Positions 38,137-48,149 of a stretch of DNA of 64,000 nucleotides are shown here, in pieces. The notes below the pieces were generated by a model that did no database searches, was not told where the DNA came from, and was given only the letters and a program-made list of their open reading frames with translations. Numbering within the stretch: the stretch's first letter is position 1; every line of letters starts with the position of its first letter. The stretch is from the NCBI RefSeq assembly GCF_028606985.1, contig NZ_CP117416.1:4775001-4839000 (forward strand), in the 5' to 3' direction. The stretch comes from Paenibacillus kyungheensis. GTDB taxonomy: Bacteria; Bacillota; Bacilli; Paenibacillales; Paenibacillaceae. The position numbers and the translations under genes were made by a program.

Positions 38137-41100
38137 TTATCTACTTTTAACGCTACCATCAGAATTGTATTTCCAAGTATGCTCATGAGGTGCCTCAGGA
38201 TGTTGATTTGTATTACCATGATGTGAATAGTCTACATCTCTTATTGCTTTCCCATCAGCTCCAAACCATCTTCTTGTTTTAATTTCTCCTGTTTTAGGAT
38301 CTAAAATATCAATACTCGAATTAGGCTTGCCTATGAAACCAGGATTTTTGACAACAGATTCATGTTCAGATGAAGGAGTAACATCTATATTTCTACCTAA
38401 GTTTGATTTTATAGTTTCTTTTTCAATCTTTAATTTGTTCTGAACTTCCTCTTCAAATTGCTTACTGATAGTTTTGCTAAAATCAGAATTTTTAACTTTT
38501 GCAATTGTTTCAGGAGAAATTCTAGTTCCTGACCAACTTTTTGTTTTACCTTCATTTAAAGTACGATTTACAACTCTAGGTGCAGGGCGAATGTTCATTG
38601 ACATTGGGCCACCACCACCGCTTGCACCCATTTCGTCTCTATGTCCAGTAGGATCAATATAAAGTAAAGGGTTATTTTTAACATACGTATAAATATTCAG
38701 ACTGAGTGGGTTAGTAATCTGTCCCTCATAGGAATCTTCATTCAAAAAACGCCCTTGAGTTGGATCATAGTACCTTGCTTTTAGATAATATAGACCTGTC
38801 TCAGCATCATACATCTGACCTGCATACTTAAAGCTATTCGCTACGGTTTCTTTCTGCTGACTAATATTTCCCCATTCATCGTAGCTATAACTGTTAACAA
38901 CTGCTCCTGTTTTATCCACCATTTGGACGATATCCCCATGCCCATTAGCTAGATAATAATAATCTTGCGCATCTAATTTTCCTTTTTTCACAAGTACTCG
39001 ATCACCACGAATATAACTTGCTTGTAAGCCATTACTTGAACTTTCAGAAATAATATTACCCCAAGCATCATAATTATATTGAGTGGATACATTTCCAGAT
39101 GTTTTTTGAAAACGTAATCCGTTTGGCAAGTAATCGATAGTCGTTTTGGCTCCATCGATCGTTGCAGAAGTCAGACGATCATCCAGATCATAGCTGTAAT
39201 TCGAACTCTTTGTAGCTGTAAGCTCTTGCGTATCACTCAGTGTTTTGCGATTGCCACGTAAGTCATACGTGTAACTTGCTGTACTTCCATCGCTGCGTTT
39301 CACTGCAATCAAGCGATTAAGCTTATCGTAGCTATACGTAGAAGTTTTGGTGGCTCCATCATTCAGAGTCTCACCGATCGTTAAAATATTTCCATTATTA
39401 TCATAGGCATAATTGTAACTCGATAAGTTGCTAGAACCTTTGGTGTTACTCATCTGAATCAGACGATTCAGCGGGTCATACGTGAAGCTTTCTTTCAGCG
39501 TACTACCATCTGCCAACGTTGGGAACGTAATAGACTGAACTTTGCCTAGAGCGGTGTATGCGTAATTCACATTAACCACATTTGCTGTATTGCGCGTCTG
39601 TGCTCCATTGGTCTGAATTTGACTTAATCGAAGTTTGTCATAGCCATAGTTCATAAAATAACTACTTCCTGCCAGGCTATTCTTCTGATTAGTTACACGA
39701 TCTAGCGTATCATAAGCCACATCTAGACGAGAGCTGTACGCATTTGCTCCTGTAGATACCAGACTGGTTACTCGGTCTTGTTTATCAATGGTACTGGTCT
39801 GAGTTGCTGTTTTAACGCTGTCCATGTACAATTCATGGCGATCGGTTAGCAAGTTGCCATCACTACCGAAGATCATTTTTGTTTGTAGTGTGTTGCCTGC
39901 TTTACCTGTTAACGTGGCTACCGTACGTTCTCCACGCTCATCATATTGATAGTTAGTGTTGGTTCCATTACGGTCACTTTCTTGAGCCACTAATCCACGA
40001 GCGTTGTAACTGATATTCGTCGTTTGTCCGGATAAGTCTGTCTTGCTAGTGATCGCTCCGATTTCGTTATAACTTTTCGCATACAACGTTTCTTCTTTAC
40101 CTGAAGGATCGACTGCTGTAATTCGAGTTAATTGTCCATTCACATCATAGTTATATCGACTCTTTTGATTGAGAGCATCTTGAACTGTCGTTAGTCGATT
40201 TAATGCATCATAACTATAAGTGTTGGTCACTCCATTACTGTTTGTATTTCCATTTGGATCGGTATAGCTTAGAATATTCCCTTCCAGATCATACGTATAG
40301 CTTTCTTGAATCGGTTGATTATGAGAAGCCGCTCCATCTTTGAACGTTACATTTTTCAACAAATGACCATAAGCATCGTAAGACTGTTCTACGGTATTCA
40401 AACGAATATTTCGATTGTCTGAATTTGCACGATAAGCGCCAACATCTGCCGCAGCTATCGCAAAATGATTGACCTTTTGTTGTGTTAAATGATTAGCCGT
40501 TACATATAGATTGCCATATGCATCTGTAGCTTCTTTACTCTGTCCCCATGCGTCATAAGTAACCGTCTGAGTGTTGCCCATGTTGTCTATCCCATAGATA
40601 GCGTTACCTTGATCATTCGAGTGGTATTGAGCACGTGTCCAGCCATTGCTTTCATTCCATGTCTCATCGACACGAGGAAATCCAAAACCATCGTAATACA
40701 GAGATTCTCTACCGAGTGTCGTTACTGCTCCACTGGTTGTATTTGTATATTGACGTGCTGTATCTACGCGTAGTGTCAAAATATTAGCATTTTCATTATC
40801 TGCACCCGCACTAGATACTCGATTGGTATACGTATATTGGTCTTCTACACCATACACTGTTCCATCCAAGTTCGTAATCGAAGGAGAAACGACTTTAATA
40901 GGACGACCTAAAATATCATACGTGGTCGTTGTCGCTTTACCATTACTATCGATTTGTTGAATAGGTAGACCTGTCGACATATCATATTTGGTTTGCACAC
41001 GAATAGTCTGTGTATTTTTACTACCATCTTTAGCAGTATTCGTAATTATGGTTGTTTGCTCGGTAGGATAAGCATATTGAGTCTCTGCACCATAACGAGT

Positions 41101-43554
41101 TGCTATTTTTGAAGTTAAACCATAGCCAACTTCTTCTGATACGGTCACTTGAGCAATCTGATGAGGATTAGCAGGTGAAGCATCATAACTATAGACTTTG
41201 GTTTCGCCTAGAGCATTGGTAGACGTTTTTAAACGCCCATCTGATGTATAAGCATACTTCTCGCTAAGCGACTTGTTAGCATCTTGATACCATGATTTGC
41301 TAGCTAGCTGCTTATACGTATTATCGTACGTGTAGCTTGTGGTATGTTGACTTTTAGTTGTCGCATTATTAAATTCGCTATCCAAAAGATCATCGGTTTG
41401 ACTTTGAATATCTCCCCAATCTGTATAGATCGTTTCGCTATAACGTGTGGTTGCACCATCAGCATCTTGAGTAGTCGTTTGAGTTTTGGTTGGTTTAAAT
41501 TTGAATACAGGATCAAAACTCAAATTCGTAGTGGTTTTGTGTTCATTATTTGCGGATACGGTATCTACCGAAATTAGCTTTTTCTCGCCACTAAATGTAG
41601 TCGTTTGAGTCAACCCATTGCTTTCTGTATTACTTTTGATTTTACTTGTGCTCGAATAACGATAATCTTTGTCTGCAATCTCATAATTACGATTACTGTA
41701 ACTTCCTGCATAACTATAATCTACATGACTATAATCACCTGAAGCTTGAACATCACCATTTATCTGTTTATAGACCTGATCTGCTCTAGATATAATACGA
41801 TAGTCTTTAACAGCACCTTTTTTACCAATATCATGAATAGTCGATTCATACGTATAATTGGTTACCAATCTTGGATATTTTACTTGTTTGAGTAAAGCAA
41901 AGGGTTCCTGTGCTCCTGCTGTATCCAACGGATAATGTCCAGAGCGGAATGTGAATAATCCTACTTTTACATCATAATCAAGATACTCTTCATCTTTGGA
42001 AGGATCGATAATGCCGTAAAGTACAGGAGCATAACCATCATTAGCACCGTTGTATTGAAGATTTATTCTACTTTTTGCAAAAGTGACTCTTTTGATCTCC
42101 TGATTGTTGGCATCTCTAGCGATAGCCACTAAGTTTTCGCCCTGGAAATCACTATTTCTCAAGTTAGAGTCATACTTAAATTCGATTGTTCTTCCTAAAC
42201 TATCTGTAATGGTTGAAAATACTTTAGCTACTTTATCGTTATATACCTGACGGTCTGCATAGCGGAAAGTAATTGTATTTCCATAACGATCTACAATTCC
42301 TACTAATCTTCCATCTTTAGCGAAGTATTCACGCTTTTTATCTGCATGTTCCAAATAGTAAGCCGAAGCATCTTGACCATTATTAAAAGAACCTGCATCG
42401 CTCATAAATAGTAAATCTTTACCTTGATAGTCAACTAAATGAGTAGTCTTTGTTGGTTCCGACCATGTGTTGTACAGATCAATTTGGTAAGAAGCTCCTT
42501 GACCGTCGTAATAATACATATAATTATTAGCAATTTGTACAGACGGGAACTGAAATGACCATCCTAAACCTAGATCATACCGTTCAAGAGGATGATTTTT
42601 TTTGATTACGTAACCTCTACCTTTTTTATTGCTATTTCGTTCATAAGGTGAGGATTCATTAGAGTTATACATAATGCCTAGATTCAAATCTAAGCCATCT
42701 CTACCTGGAAAACTCATTTCATTTTCTTTCCAAGAAAGACTTCCTGATGCTGGATCAATCGTTTCATTATTTTTGTCGTATTCTGCAAATTGTAACTTAT
42801 TGGTCTGATTGATCGATTGTTTGGCAATTAAATCATTCATTACACTATTATATTTTTCATCTAAATCATCTGAAGAACTGGATGTACTGGCAATAGATAC
42901 TTGTGAAGAAGCATTTAATTTGGGTTGGGATTGAGTAAGTGAAGTTTCTCCAGTCGTTGGATTCACTGTATATACATCATTAGTTACGGATGTTCCAGTA
43001 AACATAGGCGTAGCTACATATTTCTTTTCCATCGATTCCCATGAAGAACCCGACTGATTTTCTTTCCACAATTTGATAGGATCGATACCTGATTGTTGAT
43101 ATAGATACGTCACCCAATAGATATCAATTAGTTCTGCACCATCTACTACCATATCCTCAACCTGTTGTTGAGTTAGCGGTGCAATATAGGCTGATGTTGT
43201 TGAAGTATTTTCTGTACTTAGCGAATTGATCGAGGCACTGCGCAAGCGCACTTTAGATGTATTAACAGATGATGTCGAGTTCTGATTTATTTTAGCACCG
43301 ATTGCAGCTAACTCTTGATCTTCATCATCATAAGTATTCTGTACTACACTATCTGATGTATTTTTTATCGAAGCATTCCATTCTTTCAAATCTACATCTA
43401 CGGGTGGTGCAATTACACTAGGAGGAGCGGTAGCAGTGCTAGAAGAAGGTGTCGTTTCTGCATGAGCATACGAAGGAGAATATACAACCGTTATTATCAA
43501 AATAAAGCTTAATATCCATAATGTTAATTTACGATTCAATTGTCTATAGTTCAC
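38137..43554 (-). CDS. RHS-repeat polymorphic toxin, secreted
   Basis: 1805 residues. Signal peptide at about 1-32. Long N-terminal region (to about 260), then many YD/RHS repeats (about 265-1560) and the RHS-associated core (GLYYLKARYYDPTQGRFLNED, then NIYTYVKNNPLLYIDPTGH near 1625-1638). After DPTGH comes a variable C-terminal tip of about 168 residues containing RRWFGADGKA and a His-rich stretch (DYSHHGNTNQHPEAPHEH). This tip is the presumed toxic domain; it vaguely recalls polymorphic toxin families with an R-R-x-[FY]-G-x-D-G core, but I cannot name its activity. The RHS shell encloses and delivers the tip. GTG start with GGAG upstream. Confidence 0.9.
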   Translation of the reverse strand: MNYRQLNRKLTLWILSFILIITVVYSPSYAHAETTPSSSTATAPPSVIAPPVDVDLKEWNASIKNTSDSVVQNTYDDEDQELAAIGAKINQNSTSSVNTSKVRLRSASINSLSTENTSTTSAYIAPLTQQQVEDMVVDGAELIDIYWVTYLYQQSGIDPIKLWKENQSGSSWESMEKKYVATPMFTGTSVTNDVYTVNPTTGETSLTQSQPKLNASSQVSIASTSSSSDDLDEKYNSVMNDLIAKQSINQTNKLQFAEYDKNNETIDPASGSLSWKENEMSFPGRDGLDLNLGIMYNSNESSPYERNSNKKGRGYVIKKNHPLERYDLGLGWSFQFPSVQIANNYMYYYDGQGASYQIDLYNTWSEPTKTTHLVDYQGKDLLFMSDAGSFNNGQDASAYYLEHADKKREYFAKDGRLVGIVDRYGNTITFRYADRQVYNDKVAKVFSTITDSLGRTIEFKYDSNLRNSDFQGENLVAIARDANNQEIKRVTFAKSRINLQYNGANDGYAPVLYGIIDPSKDEEYLDYDVKVGLFTFRSGHYPLDTAGAQEPFALLKQVKYPRLVTNYTYESTIHDIGKKGAVKDYRIISRADQVYKQINGDVQASGDYSHVDYSYAGSYSNRNYEIADKDYRYSSTSKIKSNTESNGLTQTTTFSGEKKLISVDTVSANNEHKTTTNLSFDPVFKFKPTKTQTTTQDADGATTRYSETIYTDWGDIQSQTDDLLDSEFNNATTKSQHTTSYTYDNTYKQLASKSWYQDANKSLSEKYAYTSDGRLKTSTNALGETKVYSYDASPANPHQIAQVTVSEEVGYGLTSKIATRYGAETQYAYPTEQTTIITNTAKDGSKNTQTIRVQTKYDMSTGLPIQQIDSNGKATTTTYDILGRPIKVVSPSITNLDGTVYGVEDQYTYTNRVSSAGADNENANILTLRVDTARQYTNTTSGAVTTLGRESLYYDGFGFPRVDETWNESNGWTRAQYHSNDQGNAIYGIDNMGNTQTVTYDAWGQSKEATDAYGNLYVTANHLTQQKVNHFAIAAADVGAYRANSDNRNIRLNTVEQSYDAYGHLLKNVTFKDGAASHNQPIQESYTYDLEGNILSYTDPNGNTNSNGVTNTYSYDALNRLTTVQDALNQKSRYNYDVNGQLTRITAVDPSGKEETLYAKSYNEIGAITSKTDLSGQTTNISYNARGLVAQESDRNGTNTNYQYDERGERTVATLTGKAGNTLQTKMIFGSDGNLLTDRHELYMDSVKTATQTSTIDKQDRVTSLVSTGANAYSSRLDVAYDTLDRVTNQKNSLAGSSYFMNYGYDKLRLSQIQTNGAQTRNTANVVNVNYAYTALGKVQSITFPTLADGSTLKESFTYDPLNRLIQMSNTKGSSNLSSYNYAYDNNGNILTIGETLNDGATKTSTYSYDKLNRLIAVKRSDGSTASYTYDLRGNRKTLSDTQELTATKSSNYSYDLDDRLTSATIDGAKTTIDYLPNGLRFQKTSGNVSTQYNYDAWGNIISESSSNGLQASYIRGDRVLVKKGKLDAQDYYYLANGHGDIVQMVDKTGAVVNSYSYDEWGNISQQKETVANSFKYAGQMYDAETGLYYLKARYYDPTQGRFLNEDSYEGQITNPLSLNIYTYVKNNPLLYIDPTGHRDEMGASGGGGPMSMNIRPAPRVVNRTLNEGKTKSWSGTRISPETIAKVKNSDFSKTISKQFEEEVQNKLKIEKETIKSNLGRNIDVTPSSEHESVVKNPGFIGKPNSSIDILDPKTGEIKTRRWFGADGKAIRDVDYSHHGNTNQHPEAPHEHTWKYNSDGSVKSR

Positions 43555-43566
43555 GTTCCAGGCTCC

Positions 43567-44331
43567 TTATGAGTTCAAATCGACTACAAATATACTTTCT
43601 ATAACCGTTTGTTTTCCTTGTTTATTTGTAATGACAATACGTAACACATGATCAAATTCACCTGGAACGACTTTCTTTTTGTCTGTTTTTCGATCACGTT
43701 TCTTATGTGGGGTTCCAGCAGTAGAAAAAATTAGGCCATTTTGGTAAAAACCAGCAACATGATTGTTATAGTCTGGATATACTTTATATACATCTTCACG
43801 TGATCCACCCATAACACCGCGCCCTACATTAACATCGTCAATATATAAATCTACTTTTGCAATACCAGCAGGATCTAAATACCAACCATAGGTATTTACA
43901 ACATGAGTATCTTGTTTGTATTCCACTACATCTAGAACATAATTAATAGGTAATCCAGATTTGGCTGGAACAGGTACGGCTGGCGGAACAAGTGTAGGAT
44001 CAGGTGGTGCTGGTGTAGGTGTTGGTACAGGCGTTGGAGCCGGAGTAGGTGCTGGCGTTGGAGTGACAGGAGCAGAAGGGTTAATAACACTGCTATAATC
44101 TCCATTTGTCACCTGTTTACTAAGTAAATTGCCGTTAGCATCGTAAATGAATGCTGTTTTTTCTTTGGTGGTTGTAGTTGAAATAAGTCTGCCATTAGCA
44201 TCGTATTCATATAACTTTTTAGCATCTGCGAATGCAAAAGAGGCAGAGCTTACAAACAAAGAAGTAGCTAAAAACGAAAAAGTAAATAAGTTAACTATTT
44301 TTCTATTAATTATTTTTGTTTTTTTCACCAT
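43567..44331 (-). CDS. small secreted RHS-repeat protein
   Basis: 254 residues: signal peptide (about 1-36), two YD repeats (KLYEYDANGRLIS, FIYDANGNLLS; about 38-75), a Pro/Thr/Ala linker (about 90-118), and a C-terminal domain of about 130 residues (INYVLDVVEYKQDTHVVNTYGWYLDPAGIAKVDLYID) that looks like an Ig-type or carbohydrate-binding beta domain. It directly precedes the large RHS gene with a 12-base gap. It may be a wall-binding partner or a remnant of an earlier RHS cassette. Confidence 0.75.
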   Translation of the reverse strand: MVKKTKIINRKIVNLFTFSFLATSLFVSSASFAFADAKKLYEYDANGRLISTTTTKEKTAFIYDANGNLLSKQVTNGDYSSVINPSAPVTPTPAPTPAPTPVPTPTPAPPDPTLVPPAVPVPAKSGLPINYVLDVVEYKQDTHVVNTYGWYLDPAGIAKVDLYIDDVNVGRGVMGGSREDVYKVYPDYNNHVAGFYQNGLIFSTAGTPHKKRDRKTDKKKVVPGEFDHVLRIVITNKQGKQTVIESIFVVDLNS

Positions 44332-44740
44332 ATTGTCTCTAATTTCTCCTTATTCTCGTAATTACAAGTTAATTTAGACAAAATTTATCCATTCACTCTT
44401 GATATATGTATCTCCCTCCAATATCCTCCATATTAATTTCCGATACTTTAATATCCATATATAGATTTTAGAAATCTATATTACAATTTTGATATATAAT
44501 TTTAATACTTTTGTTATTTACTTTTTTACATATATGTGGATAATTATTAGCGTAAATTTACCTATATAAATTCTTATAACATCCAATTAATAATATTCAA
44601 TTTATTGTCTAATATTTATAAAAATTATATTAAAAATCTATATATGGATTTATTTATTTTAATAATGTAGGAGTATCCTAATTTAAAATAGATAAGATCA
44701 TTTAGTTCATATATCACTCGTTAGAGAATAAATTCAAACA
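44332..44740. other. very AT-rich intergenic region upstream of the RHS cassette
   Basis: About 400 bases of mostly A and T with no reading frame that has a ribosome site. It presumably contains the RHS promoter. The composition contrasts with surrounding genes and supports horizontal transfer. Confidence 0.5.
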
Positions 44741-44776
44741 AAAAAGGATACACCCTGATACAGGTATATCCTTTCA
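44741..44776 (-). terminator. terminator of the carrier-protein biosynthetic operon
   Basis: AAAGGATA and TATCCTTT form the outer stem and CCTG/CAGG the inner one; on the minus strand a T-run follows. Confidence 0.85.
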
Positions 44777-44779
44777 TAT

Positions 44780-46012
44780 TTATTCAGCATAGCTAATCTG
44801 AATCTGACCGAGCAGTTCTTCTACTTTGTGCTTGGCGGCTATGGGGGTAGCGGCTTCGACGATAATGTAGCCGAGACGGTCGTCTGAACTGCGGGCGATA
44901 TCGACATCGCTTCCTGCTTGCACATCAATCTGATAACGCTTGACGTCTTCGTGATGTAAATGCTCTAGTCCAGTGATGGTACGCACTGTTCCTTTGCGAT
45001 CTGCGACGAGGTAACCTATAGCGGAGGCTTGATACTTTTTCTTATCAATATCTAATGGCTGGGCAAGATATTTCAAAATCGTTTCTTTAAATATATTGAT
45101 CCCATACGCATTGACGATCAGATCAGACGTGATATTGTCTCCACCGGGTCTACCGTTCACTTCAATAATCTTAGGGCCATCCTGAGTGTATTTGAGTTCG
45201 ACATGAGTAGGGCCGTTTTGGATACCGATCGACAATACCGCTTGCTTCGCTACATCAATAATCTGGTCACGTTGTTCTTGATAAATCGACGACGGGAATA
45301 CATGCAACGTCTCCACAAAATAAGGCAAATCCGATGTATGCTTTTCTGTGATTTCCGCAAAAGCAATTTCACCCTGACTGAGAAAGATTTCTACGCTAAA
45401 TTCAGGGCCGGTCAGATACTCTTCGATTAGGTACTCTTCTCTGACTTTGAAGTCCATATACGTTGTTTTGAAATCGATAATCTCGCGGAAAGCTTCGCGT
45501 AAGACGCTCTCATTTTCAACAAAATATACACTCTGACTGCTTGCCGCATTGGTCGGCTTGAGCACTACCGGATAACCGATCCGTGCTGCGGCGATAACCG
45601 CTTCTTCACTATCTCGCACGACAGCGAACTTAGCACTAGGTACGTTATCTCTGAGAAAAGCTTGTCTGGCTAGATCTTTATTCCGTGCATTCGATGCGGC
45701 TACAAAAGATGTTCCGTGTATGCCCAGACGCTCACCTGCTTCAGCCGTCACCGCAGACGCATAATCTGTAGCTGGAATCAGAGCATCGAATTGACCGTGA
45801 TATGGACTATTGATGATCGCTTGATAAATCGATTCTGCATCTCGAATATCTGCCACAAGCAGATCGTCGTATAGTCCTTCATAACCGTATAATTGTGGAT
45901 TATCTGCGGATGAAGCGATCACAACCACTTCACATCCTAATGCTTTGGCTTCTTTTACAAAACTGACTCCGTAGAAGCTAGGTTCTACAAATATTATTCG
46001 TTGGTTTGCCAT
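44780..46012 (-). CDS. ATP-grasp ligase (amino-acid/peptide ligase type)
   Basis: 410 residues. An N-terminal Rossmann-like preATP-grasp domain (IIFVEPSFYGVSFVKEAKALG), then the ATP-grasp fold (about 110-310: YPVVLKPTNAASSQSVYFV; THVELKYTQDGPKIIEVNGRPGGD) and a C-terminal domain. It resembles carboxylate-amine ligases such as BacD/YwfE that join two amino acids. It is the last gene of the operon and overlaps the MFS gene by 19 bases, mirroring the ligase-plus-exporter arrangement of the bacilysin genes. I infer that it couples the carrier-built amino acid to a second amino acid. Confidence 0.85.
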   Translation of the reverse strand: MANQRIIFVEPSFYGVSFVKEAKALGCEVVVIASSADNPQLYGYEGLYDDLLVADIRDAESIYQAIINSPYHGQFDALIPATDYASAVTAEAGERLGIHGTSFVAASNARNKDLARQAFLRDNVPSAKFAVVRDSEEAVIAAARIGYPVVLKPTNAASSQSVYFVENESVLREAFREIIDFKTTYMDFKVREEYLIEEYLTGPEFSVEIFLSQGEIAFAEITEKHTSDLPYFVETLHVFPSSIYQEQRDQIIDVAKQAVLSIGIQNGPTHVELKYTQDGPKIIEVNGRPGGDNITSDLIVNAYGINIFKETILKYLAQPLDIDKKKYQASAIGYLVADRKGTVRTITGLEHLHHEDVKRYQIDVQAGSDVDIARSSDDRLGYIIVEAATPIAAKHKVEELLGQIQISYAE

Positions 46013-47229
46013 GATGGATTCTCCTCATTTGCTAACATATGAACTTGCGTGGAAATAAATATAAACCCGATCAGCCCTGCAACCATTAGTACACTCATAC
46101 ATAAGAATCCGTATCCTGCTCCAAAACGGTCGATCACGAATCCCATACCAGATGAACCGCCTGCTTGAATCAATAGTGATATCCCTGTCCAGACTGCCAT
46201 CGCCCGTCCCATAAAGGCTTTTTGTACATTTTCCATTAAGATGGTATTCATCACAATTCGAAGCGAAGAATTACATAATCCTAAGAAAAGGCTTCCTAAA
46301 TACAGTAAAACAATCGTCGTATTCAGATATAACGAAAATAAGTCGATCGTAGCGATGAAGAAGAACAACAATACCATCTGTTTGTTCGATATTTTGGGAA
46401 TCATCAGCGATACAAGAAATCCAGATACCAGTCCGCCGATTCCATAAAACATATCTGATAATCCAAAAGTAATACTGTCACTTTGTAGCGTTACATTCAC
46501 GTAAGCAGGCAATACCACGTTATAAAGCATCGTTACTGCTAACGGCACAATCGAGATAATACCTAGAAAAAAGATCGTTTTGCGCTGACGCAAAAAGCCA
46601 AGCCCTGCGCGAAAACTTTTGAGAAAGCCTTCTTTGTGTGAAGGATTCACAATAGATGTATATTTAATACCGGATAACACTATACTGCTAATCAGGAATA
46701 CCACAATATTGATAAACAAAATCACTTCAAATCCATAATATTTGTAAATGATCCCTGATACTGCTCCTGCGGAAAACATCCCGACCTGTAAGCTAATCTC
46801 GATAAAAGAGTTTCCATTAATCAGTACATCTTCCGGCAAAATCTCTTGAATCAAGCTACGAGAAGCCGCCATATAGATCGTCCATCCAACACCATTGATC
46901 ACCGCAAATAAATACATTAATGGCATACTAAATCCTTGTACAAAAAACAAAACAGCTAACAAAATCAATAAAAAAGCACGCAATAGATACGTCCACAAAA
47001 TCACTTTTTTACGATCAAAACGGTCGGTAATAATTCCAGCCAGTGGTGACACCAGAAATCCGGCAAGCACATTAAAAGTAAGCAAAAAGCCGACATATTG
47101 ATTCGAGCCTGTCTGTGCTAATACATACCAGTTGGCTCCAATCGTAGCCATCCCAACGCCAAAACCCGAAATCACATCTGAGATTAGAAATTTACGAAAT
47201 TGTGCATTTTTTAATATGGATAAGAACAT
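45994..47229 (-). CDS. MFS exporter
   Basis: 411 residues with twelve predicted membrane helices and the MFS loop motif (GIITDRFDRKKV). Drug-efflux-like. Both neighbours overlap it (19 bases each), so its synthesis is tied to the biosynthetic enzymes; export of the product or self-protection is likely. GGAAGG precedes the ATG. Confidence 0.88.
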   Translation of the reverse strand: MFLSILKNAQFRKFLISDVISGFGVGMATIGANWYVLAQTGSNQYVGFLLTFNVLAGFLVSPLAGIITDRFDRKKVILWTYLLRAFLLILLAVLFFVQGFSMPLMYLFAVINGVGWTIYMAASRSLIQEILPEDVLINGNSFIEISLQVGMFSAGAVSGIIYKYYGFEVILFINIVVFLISSIVLSGIKYTSIVNPSHKEGFLKSFRAGLGFLRQRKTIFFLGIISIVPLAVTMLYNVVLPAYVNVTLQSDSITFGLSDMFYGIGGLVSGFLVSLMIPKISNKQMVLLFFFIATIDLFSLYLNTTIVLLYLGSLFLGLCNSSLRIVMNTILMENVQKAFMGRAMAVWTGISLLIQAGGSSGMGFVIDRFGAGYGFLCMSVLMVAGLIGFIFISTQVHMLANEENPSWQTNE

Positions 47230-48149
47230 AGTGGGCTGCCTTCCTTGACCTCATAGATAAATTGCGTAAGCTTTTCCTTCGTAAATCCCAGATATTCCAG
47301 CACATCTTCATGACTGCCCCCATATTTCGGCCACTGCTCATTCGGGGTAAATGAATACACCTGCTTATGGGGTAACAACAGACTAAGATAAGAACCGACA
47401 CTGCCTGACTGACGATGTTCTTCAATAACAATAATTTGTGCTGCGCTATTTTCTATTTTTTTCAAATTTGAGATCAATGACTGTTTATCTACATAACACA
47501 GATGTAGATGGTTGAGATGGGGTTGCTCTTTTTTCAATTGGATCGCCATTTCAGTCGCTTGTTCACCGATAGAAATGAGGGCAATAGGCGCATCTTCGAT
47601 CCATGCACCGTCTACAGTATATTGATCTCCTTGCGCAATCGAAGGTAGACTGTCAAATGACTCGTTACGAGAAAGACGAATATAATACGGTTGCTCTGAT
47701 GCTGCCGCTTCCCGAATGACACGTCTTGTTTCTTCTTCTCCATGCGGACAAGCGATTTTGATATTTTGAAAAGTCTGAATCACAGCAATATCTTCTAATG
47801 AATGATGGGTTGTACCGAACCAGCCGCCTGATACACCACCATAACAGCTCACAATATTGATATTCTTGTGCATATAACCCATTGCTAGCTTGATATTTTC
47901 GGCACAGCGCAAAGCGACAAACGGAGCAAACGTTGAAAAGAATGGCTTAAATCCACCTTCTGCCAGACCCGCACAGAGATCGACCGATGTCATTTCAGCA
48001 ATCCCTAGATTGAAAAAGCGGTCAGGAAACTGTTGTGCAAATTGATGCTTTTTGCCGCCTAGATCGGCTTCAATAGCGACAATGGTCTGATCCTGTTCGG
48101 CAAGCAATGTCAGTTCATCTTTGTACGCATCTCTTCCTGAAAGACTCAT
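47211..48149 (-). CDS. transketolase, C-terminal subunit
   Basis: About 312 residues: pyrimidine-binding domain (NLGIAEMTSVDLCAGLAEGGFKPFFSTFAPF, containing the catalytic Glu of the GIAE motif) and the C-terminal transketolase domain. It forms one half of a split thiamine-diphosphate transketolase with the gene just upstream (ATGA overlap). Split transketolases often act in secondary metabolism. Here it would transfer a two-carbon ketol unit to an aldehyde held on the carrier protein. GGAGG sets the start at 48149. Confidence 0.88.
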   Translation of the reverse strand: MSLSGRDAYKDELTLLAEQDQTIVAIEADLGGKKHQFAQQFPDRFFNLGIAEMTSVDLCAGLAEGGFKPFFSTFAPFVALRCAENIKLAMGYMHKNINIVSCYGGVSGGWFGTTHHSLEDIAVIQTFQNIKIACPHGEEETRRVIREAAASEQPYYIRLSRNESFDSLPSIAQGDQYTVDGAWIEDAPIALISIGEQATEMAIQLKKEQPHLNHLHLCYVDKQSLISNLKKIENSAAQIIVIEEHRQSGSVGSYLSLLLPHKQVYSFTPNEQWPKYGGSHEDVLEYLGFTKEKLTQFIYEVKEGSPLCSYPY

